Source: CANKHA01 sp034668785
GTDB taxonomy: Bacteria > Pseudomonadota > Alphaproteobacteria > Rhizobiales > Xanthobacteraceae
Assembly (NCBI GenBank): GCA_034668785.1
Contig: JAXDOS010000273.1
Span: 1-12,214 of the forward strand
Direction: 5' to 3'
DNA: 12,214 nt
Made by a program: the position numbers and the translations under genes
In this document: positions 1-6,875 of the stretch, one piece after another
Layout of the letters: every line of letters begins with the position of its first letter
Position numbering within the stretch: the stretch's first letter is position 1
The notes under the pieces: generated by a model
Seen by the model: the letters and a program-made list of their open reading frames with translations, nothing else
Databases searched by the model: none
What the model was told of the DNA's origin: nothing

Positions 1-619
1 CACGGTCGAGAATGATGGTGCGATTGACCACGACAGTTTCGCGAATGACCACGTCGCGCTGTCGCGGCGGCAAGATCACGACGGAAAGGCGCGGCGCCAA
101 CAGATTGCGCGGCTGCACGAAGGTCCAATAGGTCGGATCTTCGCGATACTCGACAATAACCTCATCCGGGGGCAGTGGCGCCCAGCCGACATATTGCGAG
201 CCCCGGCGCCAGTCGACCCAAGCCGGCCCCCATTCGTCACCGCGGATCCACATCCAGCCGACATTACGATCAAAGACCCAGCGGCCGTAATGATAGGCAA
301 CCCATCCCCAATCATCTTCATCGGCGTCAGTAATCCAATACCAACCCCATTCGTCGGTATAGACCCAATGCCCATGGGTATAGGGGCGCCAGTCGCGCGC
401 TACGCGGTTAGGAATCCAGACCTCGCCCCAGCGCGGATGATTCTGCCAACGCCCATAAGGTGCGAGAGTATTCCGAAACTCGATCGAAATGCCCTCCTGC
501 GCCTGCGCAGGCGTGGTGGACAACAACCCATTCACGGCGGGCGTCAAAGTGACGACCAGGGCTCCTATGGCCACATTCGCCAGGAGTTTCGCGGCGCGCG
601 CGCGGATCGAATTGCTCAT
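1..619 (-). CDS. Exported Trp/Tyr-rich DUF6600-type protein, 5' part only
   Basis: Open from an ATG at 619 to the left window edge, so about 206 N-terminal residues are visible and the C-terminus is missing. The ATG is preceded by a GGGGG purine run about 4 bases upstream. Residues 1-40 form a signal peptide: basic start (SIRARAAKLL), a hydrophobic stretch, and a PAQA cleavage motif before Q41. The mature part is dense in Trp, Tyr, Gly and Asp with recurring units such as HGHWVYTDEWGWYW, HYGRWVFD and GWMWIRGDEWGPAW, then GWAPLPPDE. That pattern matches the DUF6600 family of exported proteins of unknown biochemical role. From about residue 165 it becomes Arg/Val-rich. It faces the same way as the WD40 gene but is separated by 82 bases. 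The general family call is firm; no function is inferred. Confidence 0.75.
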   Translation of the reverse strand, partial: MSNSIRARAAKLLANVAIGALVVTLTPAVNGLLSTTPAQAQEGISIEFRNTLAPYGRWQNHPRWGEVWIPNRVARDWRPYTHGHWVYTDEWGWYWITDADEDDWGWVAYHYGRWVFDRNVGWMWIRGDEWGPAWVDWRRGSQYVGWAPLPPDEVIVEYREDPTYWTFVQPRNLLAPRLSVVILPPRQRDVVIRETVVVNRTIILDR

Positions 620-701
620 CGTTTCCCCCAAAAGGATATTCAAAACCACACGTAAACGGCGAGACCGTTGTTTTGGTTCCATTTTCTGTGATCAGGGCGG
701 A

Positions 702-1703
702 TTACAGGATGATAATTCCCGCTGCACCGTCCTCGATACCGAAAGCGAGTATGGAGCCGCTGGCGTTCCAGCCGAGCGCCGAAATCGGCGCCGCGCCGGG
801 TTTGCGGGCCAGGACTTCGGCGCCATCGTCGATGCGCACCAGGAGGACCATGCCGTCCGCATAGCCGACCGCGATCACCGGCTGGCGCGGATGACAGGCG
901 ACGACATCGACCCGTTCCGGATAGACGCCCCAGATGCGCGGCTGTTTTCCCATCGGGCCGTCCTTCGACTGGAACGGCCACAGGATCAGTTGCTCCGAAC
1001 CCGAGGTCGCGAGCCAGCGTCCATCGGCGCTCCAATCCATCGAGCGCACCCGCGCGGAATAGCCGGACATCCGCATGTCCTTGCGGTCGGCGACGCGCCA
1101 TCCATGCAGCGTCGGCTCCTGCATGCTGCTGATAAGGAATTTCCCGTCTGGGCTGAAGCTCACGCCGAGATGCGAGCCCTTCCATTCGAACTTCTCCGGC
1201 TGCGCTTGCGCATTCGGAAACCACAAGCTGACGCCGTTGTAATGCGCTACTGCGAGCCGGAAACCCTTCGGAGCGAAGGCAAGCCCACCGACGGTGGAAG
1301 GCACTTCAAGCCAGCGTTCCTCTCCCTTCCCTGTCCGTGTGAACGCAGTCTTACCCGCCGACCAGGCAAAGGCGCCGTCGTGTCCGACAGCGACATGATC
1401 GATCCAGCGGCGCTTAGCATCGGTCGCGAGGATTTCGCTGTTTCCTTTCACATCCGTTGCCAAGAGCTTGCCGTCGTCGCCACCGGTGAAGATGCGTCGC
1501 GTATCAGCAGCCGAGGCAAGAATGGCGCCGCCATGGATGACTACTCTTGTCTCGCGGTCTGATGACACGAAGAGCAGCGCTTCCTCGCCGAGCACGAAGA
1601 CCGCGGTGTCGCCGAAGAAATGCACGCCGACCACCGGCGCCCCGGCATCGATGGCGCGGATGCGTTCGGCGATGGAGGGGGCGTCGGAGCGAGGGTCGGT
1701 CAT
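702..1703 (-). CDS. Cytoplasmic WD40-repeat beta-propeller protein
   Basis: 333 residues from ATG 1703. No signal peptide or membrane segment is visible, so it is probably cytosolic. Six or seven degenerate WD40-like blades can be read, each with a core such as LAFAPKGFRLAVAHYNGVSLW, GVSFSPDGKFLISS, MDWSADGRWLATSGSEQLILW, ACHPRQPVIAVGYADGMVLL and LGWNASGSILAFGIEDG. A seven-blade propeller fits the length. Such propellers are binding scaffolds; no catalytic motif is seen. It is the last gene behind the CobW-type GTPase, 141 bases downstream with a palindromic repeat in between, and I recall the same pairing in other Hyphomicrobiales. A role in zinc handling is therefore an inference from position. 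It is not an obvious AztD-type periplasmic zinc chaperone, because it lacks an export signal and is not His-rich. The ribosome binding site is weak. Confidence 0.8.
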   Translation of the reverse strand: MTDPRSDAPSIAERIRAIDAGAPVVGVHFFGDTAVFVLGEEALLFVSSDRETRVVIHGGAILASAADTRRIFTGGDDGKLLATDVKGNSEILATDAKRRWIDHVAVGHDGAFAWSAGKTAFTRTGKGEERWLEVPSTVGGLAFAPKGFRLAVAHYNGVSLWFPNAQAQPEKFEWKGSHLGVSFSPDGKFLISSMQEPTLHGWRVADRKDMRMSGYSARVRSMDWSADGRWLATSGSEQLILWPFQSKDGPMGKQPRIWGVYPERVDVVACHPRQPVIAVGYADGMVLLVRIDDGAEVLARKPGAAPISALGWNASGSILAFGIEDGAAGIIIL

Positions 1704-1720
1704 CGCTGATTTCTATCCGC

Positions 1721-1814
1721 CCTCATCCTGAGGAGCATCGCGAAGCGATGCGTCTCGAAGGATGGGCGGCCTCGTGCTTCGAGACGCGCACTTCGTGCGC
1801 TCCTCAGCATGAGG
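1721..1814. repeat. Palindromic intergenic repeat, family A, copy 1
   Basis: A long imperfect inverted repeat fills most of the cobW/WD40 junction. The outer arms are CCTCATCCTGAGGA and TCCTCAGCATGAGG. Inside are GCGTCTCGAAG and CTTCGAGACGC, with nested small hairpins (ATCGCGAAGCGAT, GCACTTCGTGC). The same modular design recurs at 2906-3007. Elements of this design (CTCATCCTGAGGAGC ... CTCCTCAGGATGAG) are familiar as abundant dispersed repeats in Bradyrhizobium-type genomes. Transcribed, it would form a stable stem-loop that could protect the upstream message or attenuate the WD40 gene. Confidence 0.85.
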
Positions 1815-1844
1815 CCGGGGAGTTCGTTCATGTCGATAGAAGCA

Positions 1845-2885
1845 TCACGCCACGCAGCTCGCAAAACCGTTGCGGATTTTTTCTTCCGGCAAATCGCGGC
1901 CGATGAAGACGATGCGACTTTCGCGTTTCTCGTCATCCTTCCAGTCCCGCTGGTGGTCGCCATCGAGGATCATATGCACGCCCTGGAACACGAAACGCTG
2001 CGGATCATCCTTGAAGGAGAGAATACCCTTGGAACGCAGGATTGCGGGGCCGTCGTTGGCGACCAATTCCTGAATCCAGGGAAAGAACTTTTCCGCCGAC
2101 AACGGCTTCTCGGTCTTCAGCGCGATCGATTGCACATCCTCATCGTGATAATGTTTGAGCTTTGGCTTCCCGCCGTCATTCGCATGATGATGCTCATGGC
2201 CATGCTCATGGTGATGATGGTCGTCGTGATCATCGTCGCCCTCCTCCAGGAATTCCGGCTCAATCTTCAGGATACGTTCGAGATCGAAGGCATTGCGCCC
2301 GAGCACTTCGTTGAGCGGAATCTGGCTGCGCAGGGTGCGATGGACCTTCGCCCAGGGATTGATGCCGCGGATGCGCGCCTCCACCTCATCTAATTCCTCG
2401 GCGCTCACAAGATCGGTCTTGTTGAGCAGAATGACATCGGCAAAGGCGATTTGGTTCTTCGCTTCCGGCGCATCCTTCAGGCGCTCGCTCAGCCACTTGG
2501 CATCGGCGACGGTGACCACTGCATCGAGCGCGGTCTTGGCCTTGATCGTCTCGTCGACGAAACAGGTCTGCGCCACCGGCGCCGGATCGGCGAGCCCCGT
2601 GGTCTCGACAATGATGGCGTCGAACTTTCCCTTGCGCCGCAGCAGCCCGTCGATGATGCGGATGAGGTCGCCGCGCACGGTGCAGCAGATGCAGCCGTTG
2701 TTCATCTCGAAGACTTCCTCATCCGCCCCGACGATGAGGTCGTTGTCGATGCCGATCTCGCCGAACTCGTTGACGATCACGGCGTATTTCTGCCCGTGTG
2801 GCTCCGACAGGATACGATTGAGCAGCGTCGTCTTGCCGGCGCCGAGATAGCCGGTGAGCACGGTGACGGGGATTTTGTCGGGCAT
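1845..2885 (-). CDS. CobW/COG0523-family G3E GTPase, probable zinc chaperone
   Basis: 346 residues. The ATG at 2885 is preferred because GGAG sits 6 bases before it; an in-frame TTG at 2897 would lie directly on that GGAG. The GTPase core is complete: Walker A GYLGAGKT (residues 12-19), NEFGEIGID after the first strand, the family metal site CICC (65-68), ETTGLADP (94-101) and the guanine motif NKTD (155-158). A His/Asp cluster at about 217-237 (DDDHDDHHHHEHGHEHHH) precedes the C-terminal CobW_C-type domain. Members of this family deliver zinc or other metals to client enzymes using GTP. The zinc specificity is inferred from the position behind znuCBA under a Zur-type site, and from the CxCC and His cluster. 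It could instead serve cobalt, but no cobalamin gene is nearby. It lies 140 bases behind znuA with a repeat between, so either read-through or a promoter hidden at the repeat would drive it. Confidence 0.92.
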   Translation of the reverse strand: MPDKIPVTVLTGYLGAGKTTLLNRILSEPHGQKYAVIVNEFGEIGIDNDLIVGADEEVFEMNNGCICCTVRGDLIRIIDGLLRRKGKFDAIIVETTGLADPAPVAQTCFVDETIKAKTALDAVVTVADAKWLSERLKDAPEAKNQIAFADVILLNKTDLVSAEELDEVEARIRGINPWAKVHRTLRSQIPLNEVLGRNAFDLERILKIEPEFLEEGDDDHDDHHHHEHGHEHHHANDGGKPKLKHYHDEDVQSIALKTEKPLSAEKFFPWIQELVANDGPAILRSKGILSFKDDPQRFVFQGVHMILDGDHQRDWKDDEKRESRIVFIGRDLPEEKIRNGFASCVA

Positions 2886-2905
2886 TCCATTCTCCAAACA
2901 ACGGT

Positions 2906-3007
2906 CCTCCTCCTGAGGAGGCGGCGAAGCCGCCGTCTCGAAGGATGGGCAGAGTTCTGGGCTTCATCCTTCGAGACGCGGCCTAGCGGCCGCTCCTCAG
3001 GATGAGG
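2906..3007. repeat. Palindromic intergenic repeat, family A, copy 2
   Basis: About 100 bases between znuA and the CobW-type gene with the same plan as 1721-1814. The outer arms are TCCTCCTGAGGA and TCCTCAGGATGAGG. Nested hairpins GGCGGCGAAGCCGCC and GCGGCCTAGCGGCCGC flank the shared core CGTCTCGAAGGATGGGC ... CATCCTTCGAGACG. The core is nearly identical to copy 1, while the nested tips differ, so the copies are related but not a fresh duplication. In RNA it would give a strong hairpin right behind the znuA stop codon and could set a drop in expression between importer and GTPase. Confidence 0.88.
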
Positions 3008-3025
3008 CCAAAAGTGGCGGGAGTG

Positions 3026-3925
3026 TCAACTCATCAGCGCGGCGGTGAACTGCTTGATGTTGTTGTGCATCATGTCGATATAGGTCGGCGCCGGACCTTT
3101 GTCATCGGACAGGGCGTCCGAAAATAGCGTGCCGCCGATCTTGGCGCCGCTTTCCTTGGCAACCTGCTGCATCAGCCGCGGATCGGTAATGTTCTCCATG
3201 AACACAGCCGGGATTTTCTGCTTCTTGATTTGATTGATGATCTTGGCGACATCCTTGGCCGATGCCTCGGTTTCGGTGGAGACGCCCTCGGGCGCGATAA
3301 ATTCCATGCCATAGGCCGCGCCGAAATAGCCGAAGGCATCGTGACTCGTGATGATGCGGCGGTGGTCAGCGGGAATTTTGCCGATCGCGGCTTTCACTTC
3401 CTTTTCCAAATCGGCGAGCTTCGCCAGATACCCCGTGGCATTCGCCTCATAGGCGCTTTTGCCGGCGGGATCGGCCGCTATCAGGCCGTCGCGGATGTTG
3501 GCGACGTAGATTTTGGCATTGGCTACGTCCTGCCAGGCATGGGGGTCGGTTACCTGGTGACCTTCCTCCTCCATCTTGCGCGATTTGATGCCGTTCGTGG
3601 CGGTCACAGTGATCGCCTTGGTGCCCGATGCCTTGATCAGGCGGGTGATCCAGCCTTCGAGGCCGAAACCGTTGACGATCACGAGCTTAGCGGCGGCAAC
3701 GTTCTTCGCGTCGGCGGGGGTCGGCGTATAGACATGAGCATCGCCGTTCGGCCCCACCAAGGTGGTGACCTCGACACGATCGCCGCCGACGTCCTTCACG
3801 AAATCGCCGAGAATCGAAATGGTAGCAACCACCGGGATCTTGGTCTGCGCCGTAGACGGCGAGGCGACGAGCGCGACAATGCCGGCGGCTAAACTGGCGG
3901 CGAGAAGGCTTCGTCTTGTGCGCAT
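3026..3925 (-). CDS. znuA: Zinc ABC transporter periplasmic binding protein (ZnuA type)
   Basis: 299 residues from ATG 3925, with AGGAG 8 bases upstream. A signal peptide covers residues 1-26 (MRTRR, hydrophobic core, SPSTA/Q). The rest is the cluster A-I metal-binding fold. The four expected ligands are visible: H64 in GDAHVYTPTP, H129 in DPHAWQD, H195 in TSHDAFGYF and D270 in LFSDALSD. His at the third position, where manganese binders of the PsaA type carry Glu, favours zinc. The loop after the first ligand is short (KSRKMEEEGHQ, 114-124) and lacks the long His-rich stretch of enterobacterial ZnuA, as in AztC-type proteins. It captures Zn2+ in the periplasm for ZnuB/ZnuC. It follows znuB by 25 bases in one operon. 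Metal choice is inferred from ligands and the Zur site. Confidence 0.93.
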   Translation of the reverse strand: MRTRRSLLAASLAAGIVALVASPSTAQTKIPVVATISILGDFVKDVGGDRVEVTTLVGPNGDAHVYTPTPADAKNVAAAKLVIVNGFGLEGWITRLIKASGTKAITVTATNGIKSRKMEEEGHQVTDPHAWQDVANAKIYVANIRDGLIAADPAGKSAYEANATGYLAKLADLEKEVKAAIGKIPADHRRIITSHDAFGYFGAAYGMEFIAPEGVSTETEASAKDVAKIINQIKKQKIPAVFMENITDPRLMQQVAKESGAKIGGTLFSDALSDDKGPAPTYIDMMHNNIKQFTAALMS

Positions 3926-3950
3926 GGGATGACTCCTGTGTGAAACCGTT

Positions 3951-4817
3951 TCAAGCTTCGAGATGGCGCATCGGCAGAAGCTGCCAGATCAGACCGCCGA
4001 CCGGCCCGAAAATAACCGACACCGCATAGAGCCCGCCAGCGACGAGGATCACGGCAGGTCCCGACGGCAGGCTGGCGTGGAACGACAGCAGCAGACCGGC
4101 ATAACCGGACACCGCGGCGCAGCCGACCGCGACGACGATCATGGTCGTGATGTCGCGCGCCCAGAAGCGGGAGATCACGGCGGGCAGCATCATGATGCCG
4201 ACCGCGAGCAACGTGCCGAGCGCTTGGAAGCCGCCGATCAGGTTCATCACCACCAACAAGAGAAAGGCGATATGCGCCGGCCCGCCGGCGCGGCTCACAG
4301 AGCGCAAAAATCCCGGATCGACGCATTCCAGCACGAGGGGCCGCCAGATCAGCGCCAGGATGATCACCGAGATGCTGCTGATGGAAACGATGAGGATCAG
4401 CGTCGGATCGTCTACCGCCAGCACCGAGCCGAATAGGAAGTGCAGCAGGTCAACATTGGTACCCTTAACCGAGACGATGGTGACGCCGAGCGCCAGCGAA
4501 ATGAGGAAGAAGGCGGCGAGCGAGGCATCTTCTTTCAGGTCGGTGGCGCGCGCGATCAACCCGGCGCCAACAGCAATGACAAAGCCCGCGATCAATCCAC
4601 CGCCGGCCATGGCGAACAGGTTCAGGCCGGAGACGAGGAAGCCGATCGCAGCGCCCGGAAGGATGGCGTGCGACATGGCATCGCCGATCAAGCTCATGCG
4701 CCGCAGCATCAGAAACACGCCGATCGGTCCGGCACCGAAGGCCAGCGCGAAAGTACCGACCAGCGCCCGGCGCATGAACTCGAATTCTAGGAAGGGGGCG
4801 ATGAGGAGGTCGTACAT
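3951..4817 (-). CDS. znuB: Zinc ABC transporter permease (ZnuB type)
   Basis: 288 residues from ATG 4817; an in-frame TTG at 4823 is an alternative because AAGGA lies 5 bases before it and 11 before the ATG. This is the ABC-3 family permease. Hydrophobic segments fit about eight membrane helices. Family landmarks seen are RRALVG near the start, RRMSLIGDAMSHAILPG (about residues 39-55), the stretch LFGSVLAV, and FQALGTLLAVGIMMLPA in the C-terminal third. It forms the inner-membrane channel with ZnuC on the cytoplasmic side. Order and strand (znuC, znuB, znuA) and short spacing support co-transcription. The length is typical. I see no truncation. Confidence 0.92.
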   Translation of the reverse strand: MYDLLIAPFLEFEFMRRALVGTFALAFGAGPIGVFLMLRRMSLIGDAMSHAILPGAAIGFLVSGLNLFAMAGGGLIAGFVIAVGAGLIARATDLKEDASLAAFFLISLALGVTIVSVKGTNVDLLHFLFGSVLAVDDPTLILIVSISSISVIILALIWRPLVLECVDPGFLRSVSRAGGPAHIAFLLLVVMNLIGGFQALGTLLAVGIMMLPAVISRFWARDITTMIVVAVGCAAVSGYAGLLLSFHASLPSGPAVILVAGGLYAVSVIFGPVGGLIWQLLPMRHLEA

Positions 4818-4834
4818 CGGCAAATTATTCCTTC

Positions 4835-4858
4835 TTCCCCTCTCCCAAGGGAGGGGAA
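4835..4858. other. Perfect hairpin in the znuC-znuB junction
   Basis: TTCCCCTC (4835-4842) and GAGGGGAA (4851-4858) are exact reverse complements around an 8-base loop. The hairpin lies between the znuC stop codon and the znuB ribosome binding region, and no U-run follows on the minus strand, so it is unlikely to be a terminator. Short CCTCTCCC/GGGAGAGG elements like this are common between genes in Hyphomicrobiales. It could tune znuB translation or message processing. Confidence 0.6.
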
Positions 4859-4863
4859 AAGAG

Positions 4864-5613
4864 TTACGCCGCTGCCGTCGGCACGGCGCAGGCCGCCGCG
4901 TCGTCGTGGAAGGCCTCGCACATGCGCCGCGCGATCAGCAGATTTTCCGGCGTCAGTACGTCGGGCGTAGCGCCCCAGGCTACCGCCTGGCGGGCAAGCA
5001 GCAGCGTCTGCGGGAAATTCGCCTTGACCAGTTGCACGTCGTGAAGCGCGGCGATCACCGTGCGCTTTTCTTCATGCCAGCGGCGCACCACGTCGAGCAG
5101 GTCGGCCATGGTCTTGGCGTCGATGGCGTTGAACGGCTCGTCGAGCACGATCACGCGGGCGTCCTGCAGCAGCAGCCGGGCGAACAGCATGCGCTGCATC
5201 TGCCCGCCGGAGAGCGTGCCGATCGTGCGATGCTCGAAACCGTTGAGGCCGACCGCCATGATGGCCTGCTCGATCTTCTTGCGCGCGGGGCGGTCAATGC
5301 CGCCGAACAGCCCGGCCTTTTGCCAAAGCCCCATGGCGACCATGTCGTAGACATTGATGGGGAAGCTGCGGTCGATCTCGGCGGCCTGGGGCAGATAGGC
5401 GATGTCGCGCGCATCCAAGCCGTCGCGCTCGATCTGCCCGGATAGCGGCTTGATCACCCCGACGATGCCTTTAAACAGCGTCGACTTCCCGGCGCCATTG
5501 GGGCCGACCACGGCTACCAACGCGCCGCTCTCCACCGTGCCGTTGAGATGATGCACGGCGGGGTGCCGGTCATAACCGAGGGTCAGGTTTCGGAACTGCA
5601 AAGCGGCAGTCAT
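4864..5613 (-). CDS. znuC: Zinc ABC transporter ATPase (ZnuC type)
   Basis: 249 residues from ATG 5613, which overlaps the stop of the preceding small gene in TGATG; a GTG one codon earlier is possible. All nucleotide-binding motifs are present: Walker A GPNGAGKST (37-45), the Q-loop in AYLPQAAEIDRSFPINVYDM, signature LSGGQMQR, Walker B RVIVLDEPFNAID and the switch His in AALHDVQLV. The FPINVYDMV stretch after the Q-loop is typical of metal-type ATPases of this importer class. It hydrolyses ATP to drive ZnuB. The overlap with the upstream small gene suggests translational coupling. The C-terminal tail ends in an Ala-rich segment (DDAAACAVPTAAA) with no recognised domain. Confidence 0.93.
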   Translation of the reverse strand: MTAALQFRNLTLGYDRHPAVHHLNGTVESGALVAVVGPNGAGKSTLFKGIVGVIKPLSGQIERDGLDARDIAYLPQAAEIDRSFPINVYDMVAMGLWQKAGLFGGIDRPARKKIEQAIMAVGLNGFEHRTIGTLSGGQMQRMLFARLLLQDARVIVLDEPFNAIDAKTMADLLDVVRRWHEEKRTVIAALHDVQLVKANFPQTLLLARQAVAWGATPDVLTPENLLIARRMCEAFHDDAAACAVPTAAA

Positions 5614-5762
5614 CACATCATCGCCCAGAATACGGCGGCCCAGATCACCACGATCACCCCAAACGCCACCGCCAGCCGCTCCAGCGCGGACATCCGCAGC
5701 ATCGACGGGGAGACGACCACCGGATGCGGATGTTTATGGAGATGCGGGCGGGTTTCAGCCAT
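5613..5762 (-). CDS. Tiny His-containing single-span membrane protein, first gene of zinc operon
   Basis: 49 residues from ATG 5762, with AGGA about 7 bases upstream; an in-frame extension to 5798 would start inside the Zur-type palindrome and is rejected. The N-terminal 20 residues carry four His among Pro and Lys (RPHLHKHPHPVVV). A hydrophobic helix follows at about 26-48 (ERLAVAFGVIVVIWAAVFWA) and the protein ends MM. The topology suggests one inner-membrane helix with a short His-rich tail, which could bind metal. The gene starts 15 bases after the inferred transcription start and overlaps znuC by one base, so it is the operon's leading gene. I do not recognise a named family. A role as a small subunit or regulator of the zinc importer is inferred only from position and the His pattern. 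Confidence 0.7.
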   Translation of the reverse strand: MAETRPHLHKHPHPVVVSPSMLRMSALERLAVAFGVIVVIWAAVFWAMM

Positions 5763-5782
5763 GAGGTTTCCTAAGCTGGGAG

Positions 5783-5797
5783 TGTTATAATATAACA
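5783..5797. promoter_or_regulatory. Zur-type operator
   Basis: TGTTATAATATAACA is a perfect 15-base palindrome around a central A. It closely matches the alphaproteobacterial Zur consensus as I recall it (TGTTATAnTATAACA). It covers the -10 region of the promoter that reads into the small His protein and znuCBA. Zinc-loaded Zur bound here would block RNA polymerase. The divergent kdgK starts about 140 bases away, so it is probably not the target. Confidence 0.85.
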
Positions 5798-5811
5798 TTT
5801 AAAATTGTCCA
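5784..5811 (-). promoter_or_regulatory. Predicted sigma70-type promoter of the zinc operon
   Basis: On the minus strand a -35 TGGACA (5811-5806) is followed after 16 bases by a -10 TATAAC (5789-5784). The expected start is near 5777, giving a leader of about 15 bases that holds the AGGA ribosome binding site before ATG 5762. The overlap with the palindrome at 5783-5797 explains zinc-dependent shut-off. This is an inference from consensus matching only. Confidence 0.5.
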
Positions 5812-5940
5812 GCGTTCCGTCCGACGGAGGGATAACGAGAGGCTCGACCTGCCGGTCGAAAGCGGGCAAATGACAATGAACTCGCCCGTGCCGGAACTAT
5901 ATGCGAGTGCCAGCAACCAAGAGACGGCAGTGAAAACCCC

Positions 5941-6867
5941 ATGAACGAGACGCGGCCCCGCATCGTCTCTATCGGCGAAGTCATGATCGAGATGGCACGC
6001 GGCGGCGATGGCCGTTTCGGTCTCGCTTGCGGCGGCGACACTTTCAACACCGCGGTCTATCTCGCCCGCGCCGGCATCGAGGTCGCCTATGCCACCGCCC
6101 TCGGCGATGACGCCTATTCGGACACCATTCTTTCCTTTGCCGCCGCTGAAGGAGTGCAGACCGATCTCATGTTGCGGGCGCCGGGGCGGGTGCCGGGGCT
6201 TTATGTGATCGAAACCGATCCATCCGGCGAGCGGCACTTCACTTACTGGCGCGATACCTCGCCGGCACGCGAGCTGTTCGAGCTTCCCGATTGGCCGCGC
6301 GTGGCGGAAAGCCTGCTTGCCGCCCGCATGATCTATTTTTCCGGCATCACGCTGTCGCTTTATTCCAATCAAGGGCTCGGGCGCTTTCTCGCGGTGATCG
6401 AGATGGCGCGGCAGAAAGGCGTCAAGGTTGCCTTCGACGGCAATTTCCGCCCGCATGGATGGAAGGGCGATCTGGCGCGGGCACGCACGGTGTTTATGGA
6501 AGCGCTCAAGCGCGTGGACGTGGCGCTGCCGACCTATGACGACGAGGCGGTGCTGTGGGGGGACCCCAGCCCGGAGGCGACCGTGGAACGCATCCAGGCA
6601 TTCGGCGTCGCCGAGATCGTCGTGAAAAACGGCCAGAACAGCGCGCTGGTGGCGGCGGGCGGTGAGCGCGAATTCATTCCGGTGCCCGAGGTGGTCGCGC
6701 CGGTAGATACGACGGCGGCGGGCGACAGCTTCAACGCCGCCTATCTGGCGGCGCGCCTGTGCGGCGAGGGTCCGGCCGCCGCCGCCGGCGCGGCTCATCG
6801 CCTCGCGGCGGAAAAGATCCAGCATCGCGGCGCCATCATGCCGCGGGCCGCCAGCGTGATGCATTGA
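5941..6867 (+). CDS. kdgK: PfkB-family sugar kinase, probable 2-keto-3-deoxygluconate kinase
   Basis: 308 residues from ATG 5941; no clear Shine-Dalgarno is visible. The ribokinase/PfkB fold is shown by IVSIGEVMIEM at the start, the substrate-loop motif GGDTFNTA (31-38), FDGNFRPHGWKG in the middle, and the second PfkB signature DTTAAGDSF, whose Asp262 is the expected catalytic base. The residue pattern (YFSGITLSLY, FDGNFRP) resembles KDG kinases, which phosphorylate 2-keto-3-deoxygluconate to KDPG. The KDPG aldolase gene eda lies 1.1 kb away on the opposite strand and would use that product, which supports the substrate. Other PfkB substrates (fructose, adenosine-like) cannot be excluded. It diverges from the zinc operon and converges on the half-permease gene with only 8 bases between stop codons. 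Confidence 0.82.
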   Translation: MNETRPRIVSIGEVMIEMARGGDGRFGLACGGDTFNTAVYLARAGIEVAYATALGDDAYSDTILSFAAAEGVQTDLMLRAPGRVPGLYVIETDPSGERHFTYWRDTSPARELFELPDWPRVAESLLAARMIYFSGITLSLYSNQGLGRFLAVIEMARQKGVKVAFDGNFRPHGWKGDLARARTVFMEALKRVDVALPTYDDEAVLWGDPSPEATVERIQAFGVAEIVVKNGQNSALVAAGGEREFIPVPEVVAPVDTTAAGDSFNAAYLAARLCGEGPAAAAGAAHRLAAEKIQHRGAIMPRAASVMH

Positions 6868-6875
6868 TCCACCGT

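Noticed and set aside
655..669. AACGG/CCGTT hairpin followed by GTTTTGGTT, possible terminator
   Set aside because: The T-rich side lies on the plus strand, where no gene ends; on the minus strand no U-run follows, so it is not a credible terminator for the WD40 gene.
489..1562. Long plus-strand open frame opposite the WD40 gene and upstream region
   Set aside because: Arg/Asp-rich composition typical of antisense frames in GC-rich DNA, no ribosome site, and the minus strand carries clear WD40 blades over the same bases.
702..1703. WD40 protein as an AztD-type periplasmic zinc chaperone
   Set aside because: No signal peptide and few His residues; only the propeller fold and zinc context are shared.
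4141..5445. Long plus-strand frame of over 400 codons opposite znuB and znuC
   Set aside because: No recognisable domain; it mirrors two genes with complete family motifs and is a GC-driven shadow.
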